A stretch of 10,434 nucleotides of DNA from MnTg04 sp036443455 (GCA_036443455.1 JAZFYI010000105.1:1-10434), one strand, 5' to 3'. Positions 1 to 7,550 are shown, counted from the first letter of the stretch. Translations and numbers: made by a program. The notes: generated from the sequence alone by a model not told the origin.

Positions 1-306
1 GGCGGGCAACCGGGTTTCGAGGGTGAGGGTCCGATGATTGCCGGTTCGGGACAAACCGCCGGCGATGCAACCGAGGGCCAGGGCGATTCGCCCCAGGGCA
101 AGGGTAAAGACACGGGAGCCGGTGGCGGTCGGCAATCCGGTGCCGATGTCCTGGCGAGCCCGCCACCGGAGGATATACCCGATGGCAGCGATGACGATGT
201 TGTCGCCAGGCAGTTGCGCGAAGCGGCGCAAAATGAAAGAGATCCTGTACTCAGGGATAAACTCTGGGACGAATATCGTGCCTACAAGAAAGCGACCGGT
301 CAGTGA
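1..306 (+). CDS. C-terminal part of a Gly-rich protein of unknown function (5' end outside window)
   Basis: The reading frame is open from base 1 to the TGA at 304-306, so this is probably the end of a longer gene; an in-frame ATG at 34 is possible but nothing favours it. The visible 101 residues are mostly Gly, Asp, Gln, Ser and Pro (low complexity, probably disordered). They end in about 35 charged residues that look like an amphipathic helix, with segments such as VARQLREAAQNERDP and KLWDEYRAYKK. There is no membrane segment or recognisable domain in the visible part. The stop codon overlaps the start of the lipoprotein gene (TGATG), which suggests translational coupling and one transcript. 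I do not recognise the family. The overlapping frame from 38 to 316 is Arg-rich and looks like a shadow. Confidence 0.6.
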   Translation, partial: GGQPGFEGEGPMIAGSGQTAGDATEGQGDSPQGKGKDTGAGGGRQSGADVLASPPPEDIPDGSDDDVVARQLREAAQNERDPVLRDKLWDEYRAYKKATGQ

Positions 307-1544
307 TGACGACTAGCAAATTCAATATCGCCATCGTTCTGCTGATGCTGGTTTTTGCCGGCGGCTGCGTTCAGCAGCAAATCATCAAGGCGAACCCGAC
401 CCGGCTCAAGACAGCCAGCCAGGATATTCCCGACTCGGCGGTCCTCGATGTCGGGGTGGCGATTTTTGATCCGGGGGTTGCGGATGATCTTGGCGTGCGG
501 GAGGAGCAGGAGGAAAAACGCAACATATTCCCTGAAGTTCGCAAGGCGGAAGCCCGCTACATGGCGTACCAGATGAAGCGGGTCCTGGAAGACGCCGGGA
601 ACTGGGGCGCGGTCAGGGTTTTGCCGAAGGCTTCGAAGGGTACGGATCTGATGGTTTTTGGCAAAATACTCTCGTCCGATGGGGAAATATTCGAACTCAG
701 GGTGACTGCCGTCGATGCGACCGGGCATCGGTGGCTGGACAAGAAGTACGAGGATCGGGCGAGCAAATATGCCTACAAGGACTACATACCGTCTCGCGGC
801 GACCCCTTTCTCGATCTTTATAATTCGGTCGCCAACGATCTGCTGGCTGTCCGCCAGCGGATGACGGTCAGCCAACTTGAAAATATTCGTCGGGTTGCCG
901 AACTCAGGTTCGCCGGCGATCTGTCGACCGAAGTTTTTGGCGATTATCTTGAAGTGCGCAAGGGAATATACGAGGTTCGCAGGTTGCCATCGATGGATGA
1001 CCCGATGGTTGCCAGGATGATGCGCATCCGCCAGCGCGAATATATGTACATCGATACCCTGGACGAGTATTACGCGGATTTATATCGGCAGATGGATCGG
1101 CCGTACGCGGATTGGCGAAAATTCACCTTCGAGGAAGCGCAGGCCTTGCGCGAGCTGAGGGCCGCCGCCAGAAACCGGAAGCTCATGGGCGCGTTGATGG
1201 TTGTCGGCGGCATTATGGTGGATAGTAAATCGGACACCCAGGCCGCCCGGATAGCGGGCGCCAGTGGCGTGATTGGCGGAATAGCCGTTTTCAAAAGCGG
1301 CATGGACAGGGGCAAGGAATCGAAACTTCATTTTGAGGCGATGAAGGAGCTGGGCGAGTCCATGGAAGCGCAGGTCGCGCCGATGGTGGTCGAGGTCGAA
1401 GGCCAGACGGTCGAGCTGACCGGTACTGTGGATGCGCAATTCGATGAATGGAGAGTCATTCTCCGGGATATATATGCTGCAGAAACCGGTATTATTGTGG
1501 GAGAACAGGATGCGGCCCTTGATCCGGGCGGTATCGGGCCATAG
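306..1544 (+). CDS. Probable outer-membrane lipoprotein with Gly-rich hydrophobic hairpin, function unknown
   Basis: This is 412 residues from the ATG at 306; a GTG at 303 would add one residue, and both starts overlap the upstream stop. The N-terminus has a Lys, a hydrophobic stretch and a lipobox-like FAGGC with Cys21, typical of signal peptidase II substrates. Val, not Asp, follows the Cys, which favours sorting to the outer membrane. Residues about 45-150 look alpha/beta, with a strand-like AVLDVGVAIFDPG and later DLMVFGKI, loosely recalling periplasmic CsgG/LpoB-type domains; that is only an impression. The middle is helical and rich in Arg, Glu and Tyr. Around residues 292-327 two hydrophobic Gly-rich stretches (LMGALMVVGGIMV and GASGVIGGIAVF) flank a short polar linker, like a glycine-zipper hairpin. 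No catalytic motif is seen. Its place at the head of the cluster suggests an envelope anchor for the downstream membrane proteins (inference). Confidence 0.8.
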   Translation: MTTSKFNIAIVLLMLVFAGGCVQQQIIKANPTRLKTASQDIPDSAVLDVGVAIFDPGVADDLGVREEQEEKRNIFPEVRKAEARYMAYQMKRVLEDAGNWGAVRVLPKASKGTDLMVFGKILSSDGEIFELRVTAVDATGHRWLDKKYEDRASKYAYKDYIPSRGDPFLDLYNSVANDLLAVRQRMTVSQLENIRRVAELRFAGDLSTEVFGDYLEVRKGIYEVRRLPSMDDPMVARMMRIRQREYMYIDTLDEYYADLYRQMDRPYADWRKFTFEEAQALRELRAAARNRKLMGALMVVGGIMVDSKSDTQAARIAGASGVIGGIAVFKSGMDRGKESKLHFEAMKELGESMEAQVAPMVVEVEGQTVELTGTVDAQFDEWRVILRDIYAAETGIIVGEQDAALDPGGIGP

Positions 1545-1572
1545 CCTGGCTTATTCATGAATGATCCGGGCT
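1543..1572 (+). promoter_or_regulatory. Intercistronic hairpin between lipoprotein and kinase genes
   Basis: An inverted repeat starts inside the lipoprotein stop codon. The arms AGCCTGG (1543-1549) and CCGGGCT (1566-1572) pair over 7 bp with one G-U wobble. The loop holds a second perfect palindrome, ATTCATGAAT (1554-1563), so the RNA could form one long interrupted stem. No T-run follows, so it is not a typical intrinsic terminator. The likely kinase ribosome site (AGGTAG, 1573-1578) begins on the next base. It could protect mRNA ends or modulate kinase translation; neither is shown. Confidence 0.4.
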
Positions 1573-1580
1573 AGGTAGAC
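1573..1580 (+). promoter_or_regulatory. Probable ribosome binding site of the kinase gene
   Basis: AGGTAGAC lies 9-17 bases before the ATG at 1590. The same octamer occurs just before the MotA/ExbB-like gene (6731-6738). Spacing here is rather long, and the site abuts a potential hairpin. Confidence 0.4.
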
Positions 1581-1589
1581 CTCCATACG

Positions 1590-3965
1590 ATGCGGGAATA
1601 TCACAAGGGACAGCATTTATCTGGCCGTTTCACCCTTATCTCTCCTTTGGGGCGGGGGGGAATGGGCGAAGTCTGGCTGGCCATGGACAACCACCTTTCG
1701 CGCGAGGTGGCGCTGAAAATCCTTAGCCCCGCCCTGGCCACAAATCCGGCCATGGTTGAACTCCTGCAGAGCGAATGCAACCTGACCCGGCAAATGGTGC
1801 ATCCCAACATCGTTCGGGTTCATGAATTCCACAGCGATGGCGACAGCCACTTCATCTCCATGGAATATGTCGAGGGCGACAGCCTGGAAGCGCTGGCGGG
1901 TCGCCGTTACGACGTCTGGGCGCCGGTGTTGCTAACGGTACTCGATGCACTCGAATACGCGCACCAAGCTGGCATGGTGCACCGGGATATCAAGCTCAGC
2001 AACATTTTGTACTCCGCGGACGGCGTGGTCAGGCTGAGCGACTTTGGCATCGGCGGGATCATCGGCAAGCAAAGCGATGCATTTCCTGGCGGATCACAGT
2101 ATTCGGCCAGCCCCCAGCAGCTCGATGGCAAGCCAGGTTCGATCGGCGACGATATTTATGCGGTTGGCGCGATGCTCTACGCCTTGATATCCGGGAAGCC
2201 GCCTTTTTATGGGGAGCCGGACCAGGAAAAGATTGCCGGACAGGTGCCGCCGCCGCCAAAGACGAATCACCCGCTGCCGGACGGCCTCGTGGAGTTGGTG
2301 ATGCGCATCCTGGCCAGGGATCCACTGGATAGGCCTGCTTCGATCGGTGAAGTGCGGGAACTGCTTGCAGACATCATTGGAGTCAGTTCGACAGCCACCC
2401 GGCCACCCGGTGAGTCGGCCGGGACCGGCGCCGCTACCGAACAAATAGTCGCGATTCGACGTCAGCACCACGTGCCCGGACGGGATCAGACGGGGTCGGT
2501 TCAGGACGATCCGCCGACGAGGTCCTGGCTGCCCGGTCTTGCGATGGCCCTGCTGTTGCTGATCGCTGCGGTGGTGTTCCTCTACCTGCCCAGCCAGGTC
2601 GAAAAGCGTGAGCCGCCCATCGGGGTTGAAATTCAATGGCCAGGCGATGAGATCGCCGATGAGCAGCCCGTGGCGGCAGTTGTTGACACTCCAACCACCG
2701 CGGACACACAGCTGGCACCCTACGAACAGGCGCAGGCGACGCTCGACCGCGAGGAAGCGGAACGCATTGTGGCAAAGCTGTTGCGCCGGCAGATTGCGCT
2801 GGAAGACCGTGCGGTCCAATTGTGGGCCGCCGATGAATTCAATGCCGCCATCGAGCGGGTTCGTAGCGCCGACACCATGTTCCACAACGGTGATTACGCC
2901 AATGCGCTCAACGCCTACCGAACCGCGCTGGAAGAAATCGACCGGTTGACATCGCAGGTCGACCAGGTATTGAACGTTGCGCTGGAAGCCGGTGCACAGG
3001 CTTTACTCGATGGCGATCCCGCGACGGCGCGACAGAATTATGAGCTGGCAGCGGCGATCGATCCCGCTAACCGGGATGCTCTCCAGGGTCTGAGTCGATC
3101 CGCCACTATCGAACAGGTTCTGGCGCTGATGGCGGTAGCCGAAACGAAGGCCGCGGCCGGCGACTTGTCCGGCGCGAAAAAAACCTACCAGGAATTGCTG
3201 GCCATCGATTCCCAATGGCAACCGGCGAGGACGGCGTTGGGGCAATTGAACCGGGAATTGGCCCGGCGAAGCTATAACGGCCTGATGTCCGCCGGCTTCG
3301 CCAACCTGGCCGACAACAGGCTGAATAAGGCCCGGGACGCATTTCAATCGGCTTTGCGGATGAAACCGGGCTCGAAAGACGCCCAGGACGGGCTTTTCCA
3401 GGTAGAGGAGGCGATAAAGCTGGTCGAGATTTCACGCTTGCGGACGCAGGCGGAACAGTACGCGGCAGTCGAGCAATGGCCACTGGCGCTCAACGATTAT
3501 CAATCCGCCTTGAAGCTCGATCCGAACCTGGTTTTTGCCCGCGATGGCGAAGCTCACGCACAGAAAATGATTCGTATCGATCAGGAATTCGCGAGTTACG
3601 TCGTGCAACCCGAGCGGCTGGGAGAGGACAACGTTTACCAGGCGGCCCTGGGATTCCTCGAGCAGACTCGCTTGCTGGCCAACCCGGGACCCCGTTTGCA
3701 GGCGCAGTTGCTCCAGCTCCAGGTCCAGCTGCAGGTTGCGCGAATCCCGGTCAGGGTAGACCTGGTGTCGGATCGATTGACCGAAGTCTTTATATACCGG
3801 ATCGGCAAAATCGGCACATTTGCCGATCACTCGGTGCGACTGGTACCGGGTAAGTACACCTTGATCGGTACTCGCGACGGTTATCGTGATGTCCGGCGCC
3901 AATTGCTGGTCCTGCCAGGGATATCGCCGGAGCCGATCGTGATCCGTTGTGAGGAAAAGATTTGA
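1590..3965 (+). CDS. Transmembrane Hanks-type Ser/Thr protein kinase with periplasmic TPR array
   Basis: This 791-residue protein has a cytoplasmic kinase domain at about 14-265. It shows the glycine loop LGRGGMGEV (20-28), VALK with Lys43, a likely helix-C Glu62, HRDIKLSN (131-138) and DFG (151-153). Catalytic residues are intact, so it should be active. The activation segment is odd: it has no Thr, and the usual SPE/APE motif reads SPQ (174-176). A low-complexity linker leads to a single membrane helix at about 313-332. The periplasmic part has roughly five TPR-like units (about 416-452, 463-505, 511-553, 562-605, 617-658) and ends in a beta-rich PEGA-like segment (about 717-786) with VRLVPGKYTL and a GYRDV turn. 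The layout is that of PknB-type receptors, but with TPR rather than PASTA repeats outside. Likely targets are the FHA-type proteins encoded downstream (inference). The stop overlaps the next start. Confidence 0.93.
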   Translation: MREYHKGQHLSGRFTLISPLGRGGMGEVWLAMDNHLSREVALKILSPALATNPAMVELLQSECNLTRQMVHPNIVRVHEFHSDGDSHFISMEYVEGDSLEALAGRRYDVWAPVLLTVLDALEYAHQAGMVHRDIKLSNILYSADGVVRLSDFGIGGIIGKQSDAFPGGSQYSASPQQLDGKPGSIGDDIYAVGAMLYALISGKPPFYGEPDQEKIAGQVPPPPKTNHPLPDGLVELVMRILARDPLDRPASIGEVRELLADIIGVSSTATRPPGESAGTGAATEQIVAIRRQHHVPGRDQTGSVQDDPPTRSWLPGLAMALLLLIAAVVFLYLPSQVEKREPPIGVEIQWPGDEIADEQPVAAVVDTPTTADTQLAPYEQAQATLDREEAERIVAKLLRRQIALEDRAVQLWAADEFNAAIERVRSADTMFHNGDYANALNAYRTALEEIDRLTSQVDQVLNVALEAGAQALLDGDPATARQNYELAAAIDPANRDALQGLSRSATIEQVLALMAVAETKAAAGDLSGAKKTYQELLAIDSQWQPARTALGQLNRELARRSYNGLMSAGFANLADNRLNKARDAFQSALRMKPGSKDAQDGLFQVEEAIKLVEISRLRTQAEQYAAVEQWPLALNDYQSALKLDPNLVFARDGEAHAQKMIRIDQEFASYVVQPERLGEDNVYQAALGFLEQTRLLANPGPRLQAQLLQLQVQLQVARIPVRVDLVSDRLTEVFIYRIGKIGTFADHSVRLVPGKYTLIGTRDGYRDVRRQLLVLPGISPEPIVIRCEEKI
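3951..3957 (+). promoter_or_regulatory. Ribosome binding site supporting the TTG start at 3962
   Basis: GAGGAAA lies inside the end of the kinase gene, 4 bases before a TTG whose last two bases form part of the kinase TGA. No in-frame ATG lies close to the N-terminus, and the FHA-like region begins within about 12 residues, so the TTG is the best start. Confidence 0.5.
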
Positions 3966-6427
3966 CTGCCGGAGGCGATAAGGAAGGCGGTTTTTCCGAA
4001 TTGTTTCTGGTGGTCGATGAATCTGGTCGGCTCGCCATGGCCAGTGCCGCACCGGCGGACGAGCGGGCCTTGCTGGCCAGGTTTTGCGCAACGGCCGGGC
4101 AGGTCCGGGTTTACCTGGGATCTGCGGCAGTTCCGGTGTTGTGCAATGGCGCCAGGCTCACCGAGGCGGTTGTTCTGAAGCACGGCGACCGTCTCCGCGC
4201 AGGCGACCTGGTCTTGAATTTCGCTGCCGATGGTCGTGGCGGGATTTTGTATCAGCAGGCGGCGGACGAAAACACAACCTTGCCGCCCGGCGGCGACGAA
4301 GCGCAAGAACAAAAGGCCTGGTTGCTGGTGGGGAGTCCGGGAGACGACGGCATCGGCGAGGAGATCCCGCGGCCGGCAGCGGAGCCTGGCGGCCGGAAAA
4401 TCTCGCCTGGACAGTACGTCAAGAGTACGGCTACAAGCGAAATCAAGAAACGATTGCCGGTGTTGCCGCTGGCAATCGCAGGTATTTTCATTTTGCTGGG
4501 CCTGGTCGCCGCGTTCATGTTCTCGGCAACCGCGGTCCGCATCGTCATCGATCCGGCGCCTGACAGCATCGAGGTGGATGGCGCATGGGTCAGTCTTGAA
4601 CTCGGGGGCCATTACCTGCTGCTGCCTGGAAAAGCCAGGATCAGCATACAAAAATCGGAATATTACCCGTTGCAAGAGACCTTCGAGGTCGAGCGGACGG
4701 CCAACCAGGAAGTGTCTTTCCAGTTGACTCGATTACCCGACCTGTTTGAGATTCTGAGCGAACCTGCGGTCCCCGCAACAGTGCAAGTCGATGGGAAACC
4801 GATGGGTCAGACGCCTTTGACAGAGTTGGCCCTGCATGCGGGTGAGCATGAATTGCTGGTCACGGCGGAGCGTTTTCTGGATCACCACGAGATGGTCCAG
4901 GTGGATGGCGGTGGTCGGCGCAAGGTGATCACTGTCAATCTGCAACCGGCCTGGGCAAATGTGGAACTCATTACGACGCCCGCCGGCGCACAGGTTTTTG
5001 TGGACGAGCAGGAAATGGGCAAAACGCCACTGTCGGTGGAGATGCTGCAAGGCTCGAGAAAACTGAAGATTAGCAAGACCGGTTTCAAGACCTGGCAGGA
5101 AAACATCAAGATAGTCGCCGGGGAACATCAGCGCTTGCCGCTGACCCTGGCCAGGGCCGATGGCAAAGTGGTCATTCGCAGCGATCCGCCGGGCGCGAGC
5201 GTTACCATCGATTCCCGGTATCGCGGACGTACGCCGTTGAATATTGCGCTGGCCCCGGACCGGGAGTATCAGTTGAGCTTTAGCCTGTCCGGTTACGAGA
5301 AAGCGGCGCGCAGCATATTCGTACGTTCCGATCAGGATGGCAGCGTGCTGGTCAATCTGCGGGCATTGCTTGGCATGGTCGATATTCGCAGCGAGCCCGC
5401 CGGCGCTGCGATAAAAATAGACGGAGTCGATCACGGCCAAACCAACCGGAAGCTGCAGTTGTCCGCGGTGCCGCACCTGGTCGAGTTTTCCAAACCTGGC
5501 TATGCGCCGTTTCACGCCAGGGTGACACCCAGACCGGGTTTCGAACAACAACTGGTGGCCCGCCTGAAGACGCTCGAGCAGGCTCGCTGGGAGGCGATAC
5601 CGACGACCATAAAAACCGCTCTCGGTCAGCCGCTGAAGCTGATCCGTGGGGGCCGTGTAAATATGGGTGCGCCACGCCGCCAGAAGGGCCGACGCGCCAA
5701 CGAAATAGAGCACCCGGTGAAACTGGTGCGCGCATTTTACCTCGGCACGCACGAGGTCACCAATGCGGATTATCGCCGCTTCAAGGCCGAGCATAAATCG
5801 GGCGCGGTCAAGACCACCAGTCTGAACCAGGGCACCCATCCGGTTGTCCAGATAAGCTGGCAGGATGCGGTAAAATTTTGTAACTGGCTGAGCAAAAAAG
5901 ACGGATTACCGGCGGCATATATCGAAGAGGGCAAAAAAATGGTGGCGGTCAGCCCGCTGAACACCGGCTACCGTTTGCCGAGCGAAGCCGAGTGGGCGTT
6001 CGTGCAGCGAATGGCGGATGGCGGCGCGCGGAAAATGTATCCGTGGGGAGATGCGTTGCCACCCGAGGATGGCGCGGGCAACTTTGCCGATGCCTCGGCG
6101 AGACCTGTTTTATCCGCGGTCATCGACAAGTACGACGACAAGTACCTGGCAACCTCGCCGGTGGGTCAATTCGCCGCCAACGTGGCGGGCTTTTTTGACC
6201 TGGCGGGTAATGTCGCCGAATGGACGCACGACTACTATTCTGCGGACCCATTGATGGTCGGGCAGCTTACGATCGATCCGTTCGGACCGGTCGACGGGGA
6301 GTATCATGTGGTCAGGGGATCGAGCTGGAAATCGGCCGAGACCAGCGAGTTGCGGGTCAGCTATCGGGATTATGGCAGCGATCCCCGTCACGATGTCGGG
6401 TTTAGACTGGCACGGTACCTTGAATAA
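3962..6427 (+). CDS. Membrane protein: FHA-like N-terminus, TM helix, five PEGA-like repeats, FGE/SUMF1-type domain
   Basis: This is 821 residues from a TTG start that overlaps the kinase stop. Residues about 12-100 resemble a degenerate FHA domain: the C-terminal half reads LCNGARLTEAVVL then KHGDRLRAGDLVLNF, but the GR and SxxH signatures are missing. One membrane helix follows at about 167-187. Outside lie five PEGA-like beta repeats starting near 192, 261, 332, 401 and 471; the third and fourth are the clearest (for example SDPPGASVTID then GRTPL), while the first is degenerate. Residues about 558-820 form a formylglycine-generating-enzyme/SUMF1-type domain with YRLPSEAEW, GNVAEW (749-754), VRGSSW (784-789) and GFRLAR. 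The only Cys in that domain is Cys640 in KFCNW, and the cysteine pair used by true FGE enzymes is absent, so a binding or scaffold role is more likely than sulfatase activation. PEGA repeats often mark surface or wall contacts. The kinase gene lies directly upstream. Confidence 0.88.
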   Translation: MTAGGDKEGGFSELFLVVDESGRLAMASAAPADERALLARFCATAGQVRVYLGSAAVPVLCNGARLTEAVVLKHGDRLRAGDLVLNFAADGRGGILYQQAADENTTLPPGGDEAQEQKAWLLVGSPGDDGIGEEIPRPAAEPGGRKISPGQYVKSTATSEIKKRLPVLPLAIAGIFILLGLVAAFMFSATAVRIVIDPAPDSIEVDGAWVSLELGGHYLLLPGKARISIQKSEYYPLQETFEVERTANQEVSFQLTRLPDLFEILSEPAVPATVQVDGKPMGQTPLTELALHAGEHELLVTAERFLDHHEMVQVDGGGRRKVITVNLQPAWANVELITTPAGAQVFVDEQEMGKTPLSVEMLQGSRKLKISKTGFKTWQENIKIVAGEHQRLPLTLARADGKVVIRSDPPGASVTIDSRYRGRTPLNIALAPDREYQLSFSLSGYEKAARSIFVRSDQDGSVLVNLRALLGMVDIRSEPAGAAIKIDGVDHGQTNRKLQLSAVPHLVEFSKPGYAPFHARVTPRPGFEQQLVARLKTLEQARWEAIPTTIKTALGQPLKLIRGGRVNMGAPRRQKGRRANEIEHPVKLVRAFYLGTHEVTNADYRRFKAEHKSGAVKTTSLNQGTHPVVQISWQDAVKFCNWLSKKDGLPAAYIEEGKKMVAVSPLNTGYRLPSEAEWAFVQRMADGGARKMYPWGDALPPEDGAGNFADASARPVLSAVIDKYDDKYLATSPVGQFAANVAGFFDLAGNVAEWTHDYYSADPLMVGQLTIDPFGPVDGEYHVVRGSSWKSAETSELRVSYRDYGSDPRHDVGFRLARYLE

Positions 6428-6429
6428 GC

Positions 6430-6433
6430 GGAG
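6430..6433 (+). promoter_or_regulatory. Ribosome binding site of the small exported protein gene
   Basis: GGAG lies 9 bases before the ATG at 6443, in the 15-base gap after the upstream stop. It supports this short ORF as a real gene. Confidence 0.5.
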
Positions 6434-6442
6434 TCTTGGATC

Positions 6443-6721
6443 ATGGTTAAAAAAGTCCGGGTATTAATTTGCGGGACGCTGGTGTCGGCATATTTTCTTT
6501 TTTCACCGCCGCTCGCGGCACAGGATGAAAATGCCGAACCACCGCCCGAACAGCAGAGACAGGAAGAACCGGTCCCTGCCGATCCTGCCGGTGCATCGTC
6601 TGCTGCCGAGGATTCAGAAATCAGGCAGGACCCGCCGCGTACGATCGATGATCTGGATAGTTTTGTGCCCAGTGTAGAGGTGTCCAGCGACCTGTCCATT
6701 TCCTATCCGGTAGATATCTGA
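6443..6721 (+). CDS. Small exported acidic, Pro/Gln-rich protein of unknown function
   Basis: This is 92 residues. The N-terminus (VKKVR, then a hydrophobic stretch, then PPLAA before QDE) is a good Sec signal peptide with likely cleavage after Ala26. Cys10 lies inside the hydrophobic stretch, too early to be a lipobox. The mature part of about 66 residues is rich in Glu, Asp, Pro, Gln and Ala, has no Cys, and is probably disordered up to a slightly more hydrophobic tail (SFVPSVEVSSDLSISYPVDI). It resembles no family I recognise. It sits between the PEGA/FGE membrane protein and the MotA/ExbB-like subunit with gaps of 15 and 17 bases and its own ribosome site. A small periplasmic accessory subunit or linker is plausible (inference). 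A long Ser/Pro-rich frame on the opposite strand is a shadow. Confidence 0.72.
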   Translation: MVKKVRVLICGTLVSAYFLFSPPLAAQDENAEPPPEQQRQEEPVPADPAGASSAAEDSEIRQDPPRTIDDLDSFVPSVEVSSDLSISYPVDI

Positions 6722-6730
6722 ACAGACCAG

Positions 6731-6738
6731 AGGTAGAC
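6731..6738 (+). promoter_or_regulatory. Probable ribosome binding site of the MotA/ExbB-like gene
   Basis: AGGTAGAC directly precedes the ATG at 6739, and it extends upstream as AGAGGTAG. The same octamer precedes the kinase gene. Confidence 0.4.
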
Positions 6739-7536
6739 ATGACACGACGATTGCCAGTTGAATTTCTTTACCAGGTTTTTTCCCTGATCGTCGCGGTGAT
6801 CATCGTGCACGCGACCTATGTATCGATGATCAGGCCGCAGGCAGACGCCATATTGCTCGAGCGGGGGATCCTGATGGAGCAGGATGCGCACTATGTCCCA
6901 CCCCGGTCCCTGTACGTCATCATCAAGGATTTCGAGCAGGAAACCTGTTTCATCCTGATGCTTTGGGCGTTCGCCTTGATGGGCTACAAGGCCGTCGCAA
7001 CCACCAAGGAGCGCGGCTTTGTGTATGAGAAACTGGTCGATGTGGGCGAGGGCATGAGCATCCTGCCGGAGGATACCCGCGAATACGCCAGGTCGCTGCA
7101 GGCCATGGACCCCGAACAACAGCGCCGGCTTTTGCCGCGCGCGTTGCTGGCCGCCCTGCACCGGTTTCGCTCGACCAAAAGCATTCAGGATGTATCCAAC
7201 GTGGTCAAGAACATCTGCGACACGGAGTATGAGCGCATGGACACCGAGTTATCGATGGTGCGATATCTCGCGTGGGCGATCCCATCGGTCGGGTTTATCG
7301 GCACCGTGCGTGGCATCGGGCAGGCGCTGGGCCGGGCCAATGAAGCCGTGGGGGGTGATATCAGCGGCGTGACCCAGTCACTGGGCGTCGCCTTTAATTC
7401 GACCTTCGTCGCGCTCGTTATCAGCATCGTCCTGATGTTTCTGTTGCATCAGTTGCAGGAAGCGCAAGAGCGGCTGGTTCTCGATTCACAGGCCTATGTC
7501 GATGAACAACTGATACGGTACCTGCAGGTTCGATAA
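6739..7536 (+). CDS. MotA/TolQ/ExbB-family ion channel subunit
   Basis: This is 265 residues with four predicted membrane helices at about 9-31, 69-87, 177-197 and 217-238. The last two carry the family hallmark: PSVGFIGTVRGIGQAL (182-197), then a short polar loop, then GVAFNSTFVALVISIV (216-231), matching the conserved channel-forming helices of MotA, TolQ and ExbB. Known members form a pentamer around two copies of a partner with a single helix (MotB, TolR, ExbD) and use the proton or sodium gradient to drive motion. Four helices instead of the three of ExbB and TolQ, and a cytoplasmic loop of about 90 residues between helices 2 and 3, place it among the divergent members. No classical ExbD, TolR or MotB is in the window; the two downstream vWA proteins are the candidate partners. 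Thr222 in the last helix sits about where the family has polar channel residues. Confidence 0.88.
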   Translation: MTRRLPVEFLYQVFSLIVAVIIVHATYVSMIRPQADAILLERGILMEQDAHYVPPRSLYVIIKDFEQETCFILMLWAFALMGYKAVATTKERGFVYEKLVDVGEGMSILPEDTREYARSLQAMDPEQQRRLLPRALLAALHRFRSTKSIQDVSNVVKNICDTEYERMDTELSMVRYLAWAIPSVGFIGTVRGIGQALGRANEAVGGDISGVTQSLGVAFNSTFVALVISIVLMFLLHQLQEAQERLVLDSQAYVDEQLIRYLQVR

Positions 7537-7540
7537 CCCC

Positions 7541-7544
7541 GGAG
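7541..7544 (+). promoter_or_regulatory. Ribosome binding site supporting the TTG start at 7551
   Basis: GGAG is 6 bases before the TTG. Starting here keeps the first strand of the actin-like fold (LVLEINDIGLTV), which any later start would lose. Confidence 0.55.
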
Positions 7545-7550
7545 ATATCC

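Noticed and set aside
1543..1572. Intrinsic terminator after the lipoprotein gene
   Set aside because: The hairpin has no following T-run, and the kinase ribosome site begins directly after it.
2094..2885. Long minus-strand open frame opposite the kinase gene (263 codons)
   Set aside because: It lies entirely within strong kinase and TPR coding sequence, has an Arg/Gly/Pro-rich composition typical of antisense shadows in GC-rich DNA, and shows no domain.
4535..5580. DNA-level tandem repeats in the PEGA region
   Set aside because: The repetition is visible in the protein only; the units have diverged at the nucleotide level.
4733..5839. Long minus-strand open frame opposite the PEGA repeats (368 codons)
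   Set aside because: The plus strand has clear repeats and an FGE domain here. The antisense protein has no recognisable motif and no sensible operon context.
5633..6424. Active sulfatase-modifying enzyme
   Set aside because: The region after VRGSSW, where the catalytic cysteines should be, has none, and no sulfatase gene is nearby.
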